The translations under genes and the position numbers were made by a program. Below, in pieces: positions 10,001 through 16,673 of a DNA stretch of 64,000 nucleotides; position 1 is the stretch's first letter, and each line of letters opens with the position of its first letter. The notes below the pieces were generated by a model. That model was not told the DNA's origin. It saw nothing but the letters and a program-made list of their open reading frames with translations, and made no database searches. The DNA comes from Brachybacterium endophyticum (GTDB lineage Bacteria > Actinomycetota > Actinomycetes > Actinomycetales > Dermabacteraceae). The DNA lies in NCBI RefSeq assembly GCF_003130585.1, contig NZ_QFKX01000001.1, positions 682,001-746,000 on the forward strand, in the 5' to 3' direction.

Positions 10001-10163
10001 GGACCTCCTCGAGCGCCCCTTCGGCGAGGACGCCCCCTCGCACCTCGCATCCCTGGTGCGCGACGGCGGGGACGGGACCGAGGAGCGGCGCGGGGCCGGG
10101 TCGGCGATCGACCTGGACCTGCGTCCCTTCGAGATCCGCACCCTGCGGGTGGTGCGCGCATGA
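7017..10163 (+). CDS. GH38 family alpha-mannosidase
   Basis: A 1048-residue glycoside hydrolase. The zinc-binding and catalytic motif GHAHIDSAWLWP starts at residue 257 (His258, Asp262 region), and the nucleophile is expected in LPDSFGYS at Asp372. The mid domain and the C-terminal beta-sandwich (GH38C) fill the rest, and the length is normal for bacterial and vacuolar-type GH38 enzymes. There is no signal peptide, so it acts inside the cell on imported mannosides or glycans. The ATG at 7017 is preceded by GAGGAGA. The stop overlaps the next gene (ATGA), so it may be co-transcribed with the DUF3817 gene and, 17 bases further, the sulfolipid genes; whether it serves that pathway is unknown. 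Confidence 0.92.
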   Translation: MHDDTRLIEERIQRFSRDHLTDAGRREQVPVRISAHALPGEPVPPARAIAADDYRDIEVGQSWGRAWSTLWLHVTGTVPPGWDRPEDLCELVVDLDFTDMPGFQAEALVFTPQAEPLKAVNPLNSSLALQAGQEIDLYLECAANPSVAGGWTFAPTDLGDPDTVPERELYTIRALHLQRSDRRVRELGRDVRALAGLMRELPEAGTRRAEILRGLEAALDVVDPDDLPGTADAAREVLRPLLARPAHDSALTVMATGHAHIDSAWLWPVRETIRKCARTFSNAIALMDAEPDFTFSVSSAQQYLWMKESYPGLFERIREKVAEGRFVPVGGMWVESDTNMPGSEAMARQFVAGKRFFLEEFGVETTQTWLPDSFGYSAALPQIAALAGQDDFLTQKVSWNQVNTFPHHTFSWEGLDGTSVFTHFPPADTYNGTLEPSELAFLERNFKEKGRSDVAIDLFGFGDGGGGPSPEMIAAGRRAADLEGSPKVEFAGPEQFFDRARDSYPEPPVWAGELYLELHRGTYSAQLATKQGNRRSEALLHEAEHLATLAALRADELYPHDALEEIWHDALLLQFHDILPGSSIAWVHRDAERNHASIRERAERIIETSLAALSRTVGPDDPDTGEDEVLLNTAPVVSRRGIAPYSAAPAPSRGEGVSVMRRGDRVALDNGLVSALLDGRGEILSLIDGASGREAIAPGDSGARLQLHRDTPNAWDAWDIDAFYRHVVRDLDAPTSVEVDEIAGGARITYRYTTTAPAGSSAGVTGAGSEIAKTFELHPGDASLQITIDLDWKERRKALKLGFGLDLRAQVMSSEVQFGHVDRPIPVNTSWDAARFETCAHRFVHVAEGERGVALANDSTYGHDVLRTVREADGGTTTTVRATLVRSPEFPDPGADHGIYSLRFALRPGADTADAIAEGYRTNLPERVVPGGVARAAAPLARIEGAPGVLIETVKLAEDRSGDLVLRLYESHGERARARLVLDVPGQDEPKVAAVDLLERPFGEDAPSHLASLVRDGGDGTEERRGAGSAIDLDLRPFEIRTLRVVRA

Positions 10164-10567
10164 GCGGCGGGAACAGGGAGATCGCGACCGTGGGCAGGGT
10201 CTTCGCGATCGTCGCGTTCGCCGAGGCCGTCACCTGGGCGGGCCTCCTGGTGGGCATGGTGCTGAAGTACGGGCCCGTCGGCACGGAGGCCGGGGTCTGG
10301 CTGTTCGGGCGTCTGCACGGCGGCGTCTTCGTCGCCTACGTGGCGGTGGCCCTGGTGGCGGCGGTGCGCCTGCGCTGGCGCTGGTGGGTCGCGCTGCTCG
10401 CGCTCGCCTGCTCCGTGCCGCCGCTGGTGACCGTCCCCCTCGAGATCTGGCTGCGGCGCACGGGACGGCTGGACCGCCGTCGCGACGATGTCATCTCCCC
10501 GTCACCCGGAGGGCGCCCTTCCCAGGCGGACACCGATACGCTGGAGGATGTCGAGCCCACACCCTGA
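10160..10567 (+). CDS. DUF3817 integral membrane protein
   Basis: A 135-residue membrane protein with three hydrophobic segments at about 14-36, 52-70 and 77-95 and a charged C-terminal tail after RRTGRLDRR. It fits the DUF3817 family, common in actinobacteria and without an assigned function. Translation is coupled to the GH38 gene by an ATGA overlap, and sqdB starts 17 bases after the stop. The position between a glycosidase and sulfolipid genes hints at a role at the membrane or envelope, but nothing in the sequence defines it. Confidence 0.8.
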   Translation: MSGGNREIATVGRVFAIVAFAEAVTWAGLLVGMVLKYGPVGTEAGVWLFGRLHGGVFVAYVAVALVAAVRLRWRWWVALLALACSVPPLVTVPLEIWLRRTGRLDRRRDDVISPSPGGRPSQADTDTLEDVEPTP

Positions 10568-10584
10568 CCAGGAGGTTCCCTGCA

Positions 10585-11733
10585 ATGAAGATCGTCGTCG
10601 CCGGCGGAGACGGATTCTGCGGCTGGCCCACTGCCCTCTACCTCTCGCAGAAGGGCCACGAGGTCACCATCGTGGACTCCCTCGTGCGCCGTGAGATCGA
10701 CACCGAGCTGGGCTCGAACTCGATGACGCCGATCCTCCCGCTCGAGGAGCGCGTGGCCGCCTGGAAGGAGGTCACCGGCAAGGACATCGACGTCGTGATC
10801 GGCGATCTCACCGACTACGACGACGTCACCCGGGTGTTCACCGAGAAGCAGCCCGAGGCGTTCGTGCACTTCGCCGAGCACCGCAGCGCCCCCTACTCGA
10901 TGATCGACCGCGAGCACGCGATCGAGAACCACCGCAACAACGTCGAGGGCACCCTCAACGTGCTGTGGGCGATCAAGGACCACGCGCCCGACTGCCACCT
11001 CGTCAAGCTCGGCACGATGGGGGAGTACGGCCAGCCCAACATCGACATCGAGGAGGGGTGGATCGAGATCGAGCACAAGGGCCGGAAGGACCGTCTGCCC
11101 TTCCCCAAGGCGCCCGGCTCGTTCTACCACCTCACCAAGGTCCACGACAGCGACAACATCATGTTCGCCTGCCGGATCTGGGGCGTGCGCGCGACCGACC
11201 TCAACCAGGGCGTGGTCTACGGCCTCGACACCGACGAGACCCGGCTGGACCCGCGGCTGACCAACCGTTTCGACTACGACGCCGTGTTCGGCACCGCCCT
11301 GAACCGCTTCCTGATCCAGGCGGCGATCGGCCACGACCTCACGGTCTACGGGGGCGGCTCGCAGACCCGCGGCTACCTCAACATCGCCGACACCGTGCGC
11401 TGCATCGAGATCGCCTGCGAGAACCCCGCCGAGCGCGGCGAGTTCCGGGTGTTCAACCAGTTCACCGAGTCCTTCAGCGTCCAGGACCTCGCCGAGAAGG
11501 TCCAGCGCGTGGCCCGGGAGCAGGGCCTCAAGGTCGGCATCGACCACCTCGAGAACCCGCGCGTGGAGAAGTACGACCACTACTACAACGCGGTCAACAC
11601 GAACCTGCTGGACCTCGGTCTCGAGCCGCACCTGCTGACCGACGAGGTGCTCGAGGAGATCCTGCGGGTGGCCCGCGAGAACGTCGACCGGGTCTCCGAC
11701 GAGCTCGTGCTGCCCACCGTCACCTGGAAGTGA
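10585..11733 (+). CDS. sqdB: UDP-sulfoquinovose synthase (SqdB/SQD1)
   Basis: A 382-residue extended short-chain dehydrogenase that joins sulfite to a UDP-glucose-derived intermediate to give UDP-sulfoquinovose, the headgroup donor for sulfolipid (SQDG). The Rossmann motif is GGDGFCG at 7-13. The catalytic triad fits Thr144 (KLGTMGEYG), Tyr181 and Lys185 (FYHLTKVHDS). Long stretches match plant and bacterial SQD1 closely from memory, such as RSAPYSMIDR, NIDIEEG, ATDLNQGVVYG and GEFRVFNQFTE, which go well beyond generic epimerases. The ATG at 10585 has CAGGAGG upstream and starts the nucleotide-binding fold. The glycosyltransferase gene follows after ten bases. Confidence 0.94.
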   Translation: MKIVVAGGDGFCGWPTALYLSQKGHEVTIVDSLVRREIDTELGSNSMTPILPLEERVAAWKEVTGKDIDVVIGDLTDYDDVTRVFTEKQPEAFVHFAEHRSAPYSMIDREHAIENHRNNVEGTLNVLWAIKDHAPDCHLVKLGTMGEYGQPNIDIEEGWIEIEHKGRKDRLPFPKAPGSFYHLTKVHDSDNIMFACRIWGVRATDLNQGVVYGLDTDETRLDPRLTNRFDYDAVFGTALNRFLIQAAIGHDLTVYGGGSQTRGYLNIADTVRCIEIACENPAERGEFRVFNQFTESFSVQDLAEKVQRVAREQGLKVGIDHLENPRVEKYDHYYNAVNTNLLDLGLEPHLLTDEVLEEILRVARENVDRVSDELVLPTVTWK

Positions 11734-11743
11734 CCCCGGCCGC

Positions 11744-12871
11744 GTGAAGATCGCGATCGTCACCGAGACGTTCCTGCCGTCGGTCGACGGCGTGGTGACC
11801 CGTCTGCGCCACGCCGTCGAGCGCTTCGTGGACCTCGGCCACGAGGTGATGGTGATCGCCCCCGACCTGGGCGTGACCGAGCACCACGGGGCGCGGGTGG
11901 TGGGGATGAAGCCGGTCACGCTGCCGTTCTACAAGCATCGTCGCTTCACCCTGCCCAGCCCCACCGTCGACGGGGTGATCCGCGGCTTCCACCCCGACGT
12001 GGTCCACGCGGCCCAACCGATCCTGCTGGCCTCCTCGGGGGCCTACGCGGCCCACCGCCAGCGCATCCCCCTGCTCGCGAGCTACCACACGCACATCCCG
12101 CGCTACCTCGATCTCTACCGGGCATGGAAGTGGTCCAAGCCCCTGGTCTGGTGGCAGATCAAGCGCAACCACGCCCTGGCCGACGTCAACATCGCGACCT
12201 CCCGCACCATGCGCGACGAGCTCGCGGACGAGGGCATCGGGAACCTGCACGTGCTGCGCCGCGGGGTGGACACCGCCCAGTACCACCCCCGCTTCGCCTC
12301 CGCGGAGGTGCGCGAGCACCTCTCCGGTGGGCATCCGGAGAAGACGCTGCTGGTGTTCGTCGGCCGGTTGGCGGCGGAGAAGGAGATCCAGCGTCTGCGG
12401 CCGATGATGGACCGCCGGGACGACGTCGCGCTCGCGATCGTCGGCGACGGACCCTTCCGCGGGGAGCTCGAGCGGATCTTCGCGGGGACCTCCACCGTCT
12501 TCCCCGGCTTCCTCGAGGGGGAGGCGCTCGCGAGCGCCTTCGCGAGCGCCGACGGCTTCGTGTTCCCCTCGGTCACCGAGACCCTGGGCCTGGTGATCCT
12601 CGAGGGCATGGCCTCGGGCCTGCCCGTCCTGGCCGCCCGCTCCGGGCCGACGATGGAGCAGGTCACCGACGGGGTCGACGGGCTCCTCTTCGACGCCCGC
12701 GACGAGGACAGCCTCGATGCCGCCCTGGACAGGCTCGCCGATGCGGAGCTGAGCGCCTCGATCCGCGAGGCGGCGCGCGCAGAGGCCGAGAAGTACTCCT
12801 GGGAGAACGCCTCGGACGACCTGCTGCGGCTGTACGAGCTCGCGATCCAGGAGCACTCCGCGCGGCGGTGA
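11744..12871 (+). CDS. sqdX: GT4 glycosyltransferase, SqdX/SQD2-like (sulfoquinovosyl-diacylglycerol synthase)
   Basis: A 375-residue GT-B glycosyltransferase of family 4. The donor-binding ExxxxxxxE element is Glu279 and Glu287 in TETLGLVILEG, and the acceptor-domain segment SYHTHIPRY is at 113-121. Features shared with plant SQD2 and cyanobacterial SqdX include GVDxxxxHPRF, the EKxLxVxVGR strand and the GDGPxRxELE helix. With sqdB ten bases upstream, transfer of sulfoquinovose from UDP to diacylglycerol at the inner membrane face is the most likely job. The main alternative is a related GDP-mannose-dependent mannosyltransferase of the MgtA/PimB group, common in actinobacteria. GTG start at 11744; transcript ends at a strong hairpin. 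Confidence 0.85.
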   Translation: MKIAIVTETFLPSVDGVVTRLRHAVERFVDLGHEVMVIAPDLGVTEHHGARVVGMKPVTLPFYKHRRFTLPSPTVDGVIRGFHPDVVHAAQPILLASSGAYAAHRQRIPLLASYHTHIPRYLDLYRAWKWSKPLVWWQIKRNHALADVNIATSRTMRDELADEGIGNLHVLRRGVDTAQYHPRFASAEVREHLSGGHPEKTLLVFVGRLAAEKEIQRLRPMMDRRDDVALAIVGDGPFRGELERIFAGTSTVFPGFLEGEALASAFASADGFVFPSVTETLGLVILEGMASGLPVLAARSGPTMEQVTDGVDGLLFDARDEDSLDAALDRLADAELSASIREAARAEAEKYSWENASDDLLRLYELAIQEHSARR

Positions 12872-12881
12872 CGCAGGAGAA

Positions 12882-12912
12882 CGGCCCGGCCCCGCAGTGC
12901 GGGACCGGGCCG
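12882..12912. terminator. GC-rich hairpin between convergent sqdX and NlpC/P60 genes
   Basis: The 8-bp stem CGGCCCGG (12882-12889) with CCGGGCCG (12905-12912) continues inward as CCCGC-AGT-GCGGG. There is no T-run. It starts 11 bases after the sqdX stop and ends 47 bases before the end of the opposing gene, so it can serve as a bidirectional terminator. Confidence 0.65.
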
Positions 12913-12958
12913 GTCGCTGTGGGCGCCGGAGCGCCGTGGCGCCGTGGCGCCGGGGGGA

Positions 12959-13570
12959 TCAGCGGAAGGTGACGAAGCCGCTGGGGGAGCCCCAGATGTC
13001 GCGCTCGACGACCTTCTGCTGCGAGCCGGAGGCGTCGATGATCTTGCCGTTGCCGGCGTAGATCGCGACGTGGCCCGGGTAGGTGACGATGTCGCCGGGC
13101 TGCGCCTCGGACTCGGAGATCGACGTGCCCTGGGCGGCGATCTCGCTGCTCGTGCGGGGGATGTCGATGCCGGCCTGCTGGTAGGCGTAGGTCACGAGGC
13201 CCGAGCAGTCCATGCCGCCGAGGTCGTCGCCGCCCCAGGAGTAGGGGGTGCCGAGGGCGGACTCGGCCGCGCTCATGATCGAGTTGGAGCTGCCGGAGCT
13301 CGCCGGGGCCGCGGTCGAGCCCGCGGAGGAGCCGGAGCTGGGCAGCTCGCTGGACTGGCTCGACTGCGTCGACTGCACGGTCGTGGTGCCCTGCTCGCTG
13401 GAGCCGGACAGCTCCTGGTCGTTGGCGTTGGCGGCGCCGCCGCTGAGGGCGGTGCCGGCCAGGACGGTGCCGAGCAGCGCGGCGCCGCCGAGGGTGCGGG
13501 CGGCGCGGCTGGTGGAGCGCAGGGGGGTGACGGCGCGGCCGGCGGAGCGATGCGTGTTCTGAAGTGCCAT
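12959..13570 (-). CDS. Secreted NlpC/P60 peptidoglycan endopeptidase
   Basis: A 203-residue exported cysteine peptidase. An N-terminal signal region with Arg-rich start and hydrophobic core covers about 1-50 and ends near ANAN. A Ser/Thr/Gln/Gly-rich linker runs over 52-97, then the NlpC/P60 domain over 99-203 with catalytic Cys122 (DCSGLV), His167 (GHVAIY) and a polar third residue near Asp179. Such enzymes cut the D-Glu to diamino-acid bond in wall peptides and are used in cell separation. No SH3 or LysM domain is present. The ATG at 13570 has GGAAGGAAG upstream inside a possible hairpin. The 5' leader is strongly structured (see 13574-13657). Confidence 0.9.
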   Translation of the reverse strand: MALQNTHRSAGRAVTPLRSTSRAARTLGGAALLGTVLAGTALSGGAANANDQELSGSSEQGTTTVQSTQSSQSSELPSSGSSAGSTAAPASSGSSNSIMSAAESALGTPYSWGGDDLGGMDCSGLVTYAYQQAGIDIPRTSSEIAAQGTSISESEAQPGDIVTYPGHVAIYAGNGKIIDASGSQQKVVERDIWGSPSGFVTFR

Positions 13571-13573
13571 GGT

Positions 13574-13657
13574 GTCGGTGACTTCCTTCCGACCTCGTAG
13601 CGAGGATCGTGATGCTGTGCGGGGCAAGCGTCGAGGCCCCGGAGTGTTCTCCGGGGC
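13574..13657 (-). promoter_or_regulatory. Structured 5' leader of the NlpC/P60 gene (three hairpins)
   Basis: Read on the minus strand, the leader shows a perfect 9-bp stem GCCCCGGAG/CTCCGGGGC with a 4-base loop (13636-13657), a CCTCG-CTA-CGAGG hairpin (13593-13605), and a GTCGG/CCGAC stem (13574-13578 with 13589-13593) that holds the ribosome site AAGGAAG in its loop. Wall-hydrolase genes in actinobacteria often have regulatory leaders, but I could not match this one to the c-di-AMP (ydaO) consensus. A weak promoter, TTCAGG-N18-TACGGT, may lie just upstream at about 13710-13676. Confidence 0.4.
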
Positions 13658-13874
13658 GCTGCGTCGCGATGTGCATCCACCGTAGGGACGCTCGGCCAGG
13701 CACCTGAAGGCGTTTGAGAGAGCCACCGACGAGGGTTGACGGGACTTTGAACCGCCGCGGGGGAGAGGTGACCGAGAGGTGACGCGGATTGACGCTCTCG
13801 CGGGGCGTACGCCACATCGACGGCCGGGTCCGTGGGGAACGTGTCGGGGGAATGTGTCGCCCTGTGACATCAGG

Positions 13875-13905
13875 TTGGCACGCTCCCGCCGGGCCCGCCC
13901 ATGAT
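13875..13905 (+). promoter_or_regulatory. Candidate promoter of the organosulfur operon (leaderless start)
   Basis: TTGGCA at 13875-13880 and CATGAT at 13900-13905 are separated by 19 bases. The -10-like box lies seven bases before the ATG at 13913, the spacing of leaderless actinobacterial messages. No Shine-Dalgarno sequence is visible before either ATG. The rest of the spacer from 13571 holds only the leader of the opposite gene. Prediction from pattern only. Confidence 0.4.
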
Positions 13906-13912
13906 GCCGGAC

Positions 13913-14812
13913 ATGACCACCACTGTGCCCCTCGACGCCGCCCCCGGACGCGGTGGGCAGGAAGCGCGCGCCCCGCGCGGGTCCACTCCCCGCAGTGCGC
14001 TGCGACTGGACGGGGTGGGGCGCGCCTTCGCCGCCCCCGACCCCCGGAGGGGAGAGCCCGTCGACGTCCTGCGCGCCGTCGATCTCGACGTGCCCGGCGG
14101 GCAGATCCTCGGCGTCGTCGGCCCCTCGGGGTGCGGCAAGTCGACCCTGCTGCGCCTGGTCGCCGGACTCGACACCCCGAGCGAGGGGACCATCCGCCTG
14201 GGCGGGGCCGCGATCCGCGGGACCGACGAGTCCACCGCCGTCGCCTTCCAGGAGCCGCGTCTGCTGCCCTGGCGGACGCTCGCGGCGAACGTGGCCCTCG
14301 GGCTGCCCCGCGGCACCTCGAGGACCGAGGGACGCGACCGCGTGCGCCATCTGCTGCAGCTGGTGGGTCTCGAGCACGCCGCCTCCCAGAGGCCCCGGGA
14401 GGTCTCCGGCGGCATGGCGCAGCGCGCCTCCCTCGCCCGGGCCCTCGCCCGCGGCCCCGAGGTGCTCCTGCTCGACGAGCCCTTCGGCGCCCTCGACGCC
14501 CTCACCCGCCTGCGCATGCAGGACCTGCTGCTCGAGATCCACGCCGCCGAGCCCACCACCGTCCTGGTGGTCACGCACGACGTCGAGGAGGCGCTGTACC
14601 TCGCCGATCGCGTCGTGCAGCTGCGCACGCTGCGCGAGGCGGGCGAGGAGGAGGGGTCCCTCGCCCGCGAGATCGAGGTCCCGAGCCCTCGCCCGCGGGA
14701 CCGCGCCGACCCCGCCCTCGCCGCCCTGCGCGGTGAGCTGCTCGACGGGCTCGGCGTGACCACGCACCACCAGCCAGACGCCCGCCCCACGACGTCCCAG
14801 GAGCACTCATGA
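13913..14812 (+). CDS. ssuB: Aliphatic sulfonate-type ABC transporter ATPase
   Basis: A 299-residue ATP-binding subunit. Walker A is GPSGCGKST at about 70-78, the signature is SGGMAQRASLARALA, and Walker B is VLLLDEPFGALD; the SGGMAQR form is typical of the SsuB/TauB nitrate-sulfonate-taurine group. It powers import of sulfonates with the next two genes. About 30 N-terminal residues precede the domain. Two in-frame ATGs exist, 13901 and 13913; the second is preferred because a -10-like box overlaps the first. It is the first of seven genes that all overlap or nearly touch. The C-terminal 60 residues are Arg/Glu/Asp-rich and unremarkable. Confidence 0.9.
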   Translation: MTTTVPLDAAPGRGGQEARAPRGSTPRSALRLDGVGRAFAAPDPRRGEPVDVLRAVDLDVPGGQILGVVGPSGCGKSTLLRLVAGLDTPSEGTIRLGGAAIRGTDESTAVAFQEPRLLPWRTLAANVALGLPRGTSRTEGRDRVRHLLQLVGLEHAASQRPREVSGGMAQRASLARALARGPEVLLLDEPFGALDALTRLRMQDLLLEIHAAEPTTVLVVTHDVEEALYLADRVVQLRTLREAGEEEGSLAREIEVPSPRPRDRADPALAALRGELLDGLGVTTHHQPDARPTTSQEHS

Positions 14813-15858
14813 CCCGCCCCCTCGCCACCCGCCGCGCCACGCGCCGAGCCGCCATCGCCCTCGGCGGCGCCCTGCCCCTCGCCCTCGCGGGCTGTGTCGC
14901 CGGAGAGGACTCCGAGGGCGCCGGCGCGAAGAAGGCGGGCGGCTCGGGGGACTGGTCCCTCGGTGAGCTCACGATCGACTTCGCGACCTTCAACCCGCTG
15001 AGCCTCGTGGTCAAGGATCAGCGCCTCATCGAGAAGGCGCTCGGCGGGGGCGTGAAGGTCACCTGGGTGGAGTCGGCCGGGTCCAACAAGGCCAACGAGT
15101 TCCTGCGCTCGGGCTCCGCACAGGTCGCCTCGACGGCGGGCTCCGCCGCACTCCTGGCGCGCGCGAACGGCTCCCCGATCAAGGTCATCGACATCTACTC
15201 CCAGCCCGAGTGGTCGGCCCTCGTCGGCCCTCGCGGCACCGACCTGAAGGATCCCGCCGACCTGAAGGGCCGCTCGGTCGCCGCGACCAAGGGCACGGAT
15301 CCCTACTTCTTCCTGGTGCAGGCGCTCGATTCCGCGGGCCTCGGCGTGAAGGACGTCGAGATCCAGTCGCTCCAGCACGCCGACGGCCGCTCGGCCCTGG
15401 ACGGCGGCTCCGTGGACGCCTGGGCGGGGCTGGACCCGATCATGGCCGCCGCCGAGGCCGAGAGCGGCGACGAGCTCTTCTACCGCGACGTCGACCTCAA
15501 CACCTACGGGTTCCTCAACGCGACCGAGGAGTTCATCGAGAACAACGCCGACGTCGCTCAGGTCGTCGTCGACGCCTACGAGAAGGCCCGCGGCTGGGCG
15601 CTGGAGCACCTCGAGGGCACCGCGGGCCTGCTGGCGAAGGCCGCCGGGATCGACGAGAAGGTCGCGAGCACCGTGGTCTCCGAGCGCTCGAACCTCGACG
15701 TCAGCGGGGTCCCGGGGTCGGACCAGACGAAGGTCCTCGAGCGGATCGCCCCGGTGCTGGGTTCCTCGGGCGACGTCCAGGGAGGGGAGAAGGCGGTCTC
15801 CTCGGCCCTCGAGAGCATCGTCCACGACGCGTTCGCGAAGAAGGCCACGGCGAAATGA
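14809..15858 (+). CDS. ssuA: Sulfonate ABC transporter substrate-binding lipoprotein
   Basis: A 349-residue solute-binding lipoprotein. The signal peptide has paired arginines (RRATRRAAIALGG) and the lipobox LALAGC with Cys29, so it may be exported by Tat and anchored by lipid. The mature part matches the NMT1/SsuA class (a TFNPLSLVV strand near the start; GTDPYFFLVQALDSAGL in the middle), which bind sulfonates, taurine or similar small acids. ATGA overlaps join it to ssuB and ssuC. The exact ligand is not readable; the downstream SfnG-type enzyme suggests small C1-C2 organosulfur compounds such as methanesulfonate. Confidence in class is high, in ligand low. Confidence 0.88.
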   Translation: MTRPLATRRATRRAAIALGGALPLALAGCVAGEDSEGAGAKKAGGSGDWSLGELTIDFATFNPLSLVVKDQRLIEKALGGGVKVTWVESAGSNKANEFLRSGSAQVASTAGSAALLARANGSPIKVIDIYSQPEWSALVGPRGTDLKDPADLKGRSVAATKGTDPYFFLVQALDSAGLGVKDVEIQSLQHADGRSALDGGSVDAWAGLDPIMAAAEAESGDELFYRDVDLNTYGFLNATEEFIENNADVAQVVVDAYEKARGWALEHLEGTAGLLAKAAGIDEKVASTVVSERSNLDVSGVPGSDQTKVLERIAPVLGSSGDVQGGEKAVSSALESIVHDAFAKKATAK

Positions 15859-16673
15859 GCACGACGACGACCCCGGCCCCGTCGACCGGGCGCGGCGAGC
15901 GCAGGAGCGCCCACGGAAGAGGTGGTGGGATCCGCCGCCTCGCGCTCGGTGCTGCCGTCCCGCTGCTGCTCCTGGTGGTGTGGCAGGCGGTCACCGCCGC
16001 CGGTCTGGTGGCGCCCTATCGCCTGCCCGGACCGCTCGCGGTGCTGAGCGCTGCGGGCGAGCTGCAGCGGGACGGGCAGCTCTGGCTGCAGATCGCGATA
16101 TCCGTCCAGCGCGTGCTGATCGGGTTCGCGATCGGGGCGGTCGCGGGGCTCGCGGTGGCGGCGCTGGTGGGCCTCAGCCGCACCGCCGACGCCCTGCTCG
16201 GCCCGCTGCTGGCGGCCCTGCGCGCGGTACCGTCGCTGGCCTGGGTGCCGCTGCTGATCCTGTGGATGCAGATCGGGGAGACCTCGAAGATCACGCTGAT
16301 CGCGATCGGCGCGTTCTTCCCCGTGCTCACCACCGTCTCCTCGGGCCTGCGCCACATCGACCCGCAACTGGTCGAGGCCGGTCGCGCCTTCGGGCTGCGC
16401 GGGCTCTCACTGCTGCGCACCGTGCAGCTGCCGGCCGCCGTCCCCGCGGTGGTCTCGGGGCTGCGCCTCGCCCTCGCCCAGGCCTGGTTGTTCCTGGTGG
16501 CGGCCGAGCTGATCGCCTCGTCGATGGGACTCGGGTACCTGCTCCTGGAGTCCCAGCAGAACGGCCGCGTGGACCGCATCCTGCTGACCATCGTGCTGCT
16601 GGCGCTGCTGGGCACCGCATCCAACGCCCTGCTGGGGCTCGTCGAGAAGAAGCTGCTGAGGAGGTGGGCATGA
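15855..16673 (+). CDS. ssuC: Sulfonate ABC transporter permease
   Basis: A 272-residue inner-membrane permease of the BPD_transp_1 type with a short Arg/Gly-rich cytosolic N-terminus and six or so hydrophobic helices from residue 28. The EAA loop, which docks the ATPase, is seen as EAGRAFGLRGLSLLRTVQLP. Members with this order SsuB-SsuA-SsuC import alkanesulfonates. Start and stop overlap both neighbours (ATGA at 15855-15858; ATGA at 16670-16673), so the three subunits and the acetyl-CoA synthetase are translated as a chain. A longer upstream extension in this frame runs through ssuA in another frame and was rejected. Confidence 0.9.
   Translation: MSTTTTPAPSTGRGERRSAHGRGGGIRRLALGAAVPLLLLVVWQAVTAAGLVAPYRLPGPLAVLSAAGELQRDGQLWLQIAISVQRVLIGFAIGAVAGLAVAALVGLSRTADALLGPLLAALRAVPSLAWVPLLILWMQIGETSKITLIAIGAFFPVLTTVSSGLRHIDPQLVEAGRAFGLRGLSLLRTVQLPAAVPAVVSGLRLALAQAWLFLVAAELIASSMGLGYLLLESQQNGRVDRILLTIVLLALLGTASNALLGLVEKKLLRRWA

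Noticed and set aside
11744..12871. Simple PimB/MgtA mannosyltransferase instead of SqdX
   Set aside because: Not excluded, but the tight pairing with sqdB and several SQD2-like segments favour the sulfolipid role.
13571..13790. c-di-AMP (ydaO-type) riboswitch before the NlpC/P60 gene
   Set aside because: Structured leader, but the conserved blocks of that class could not be found by eye; kept only as an unassigned leader.
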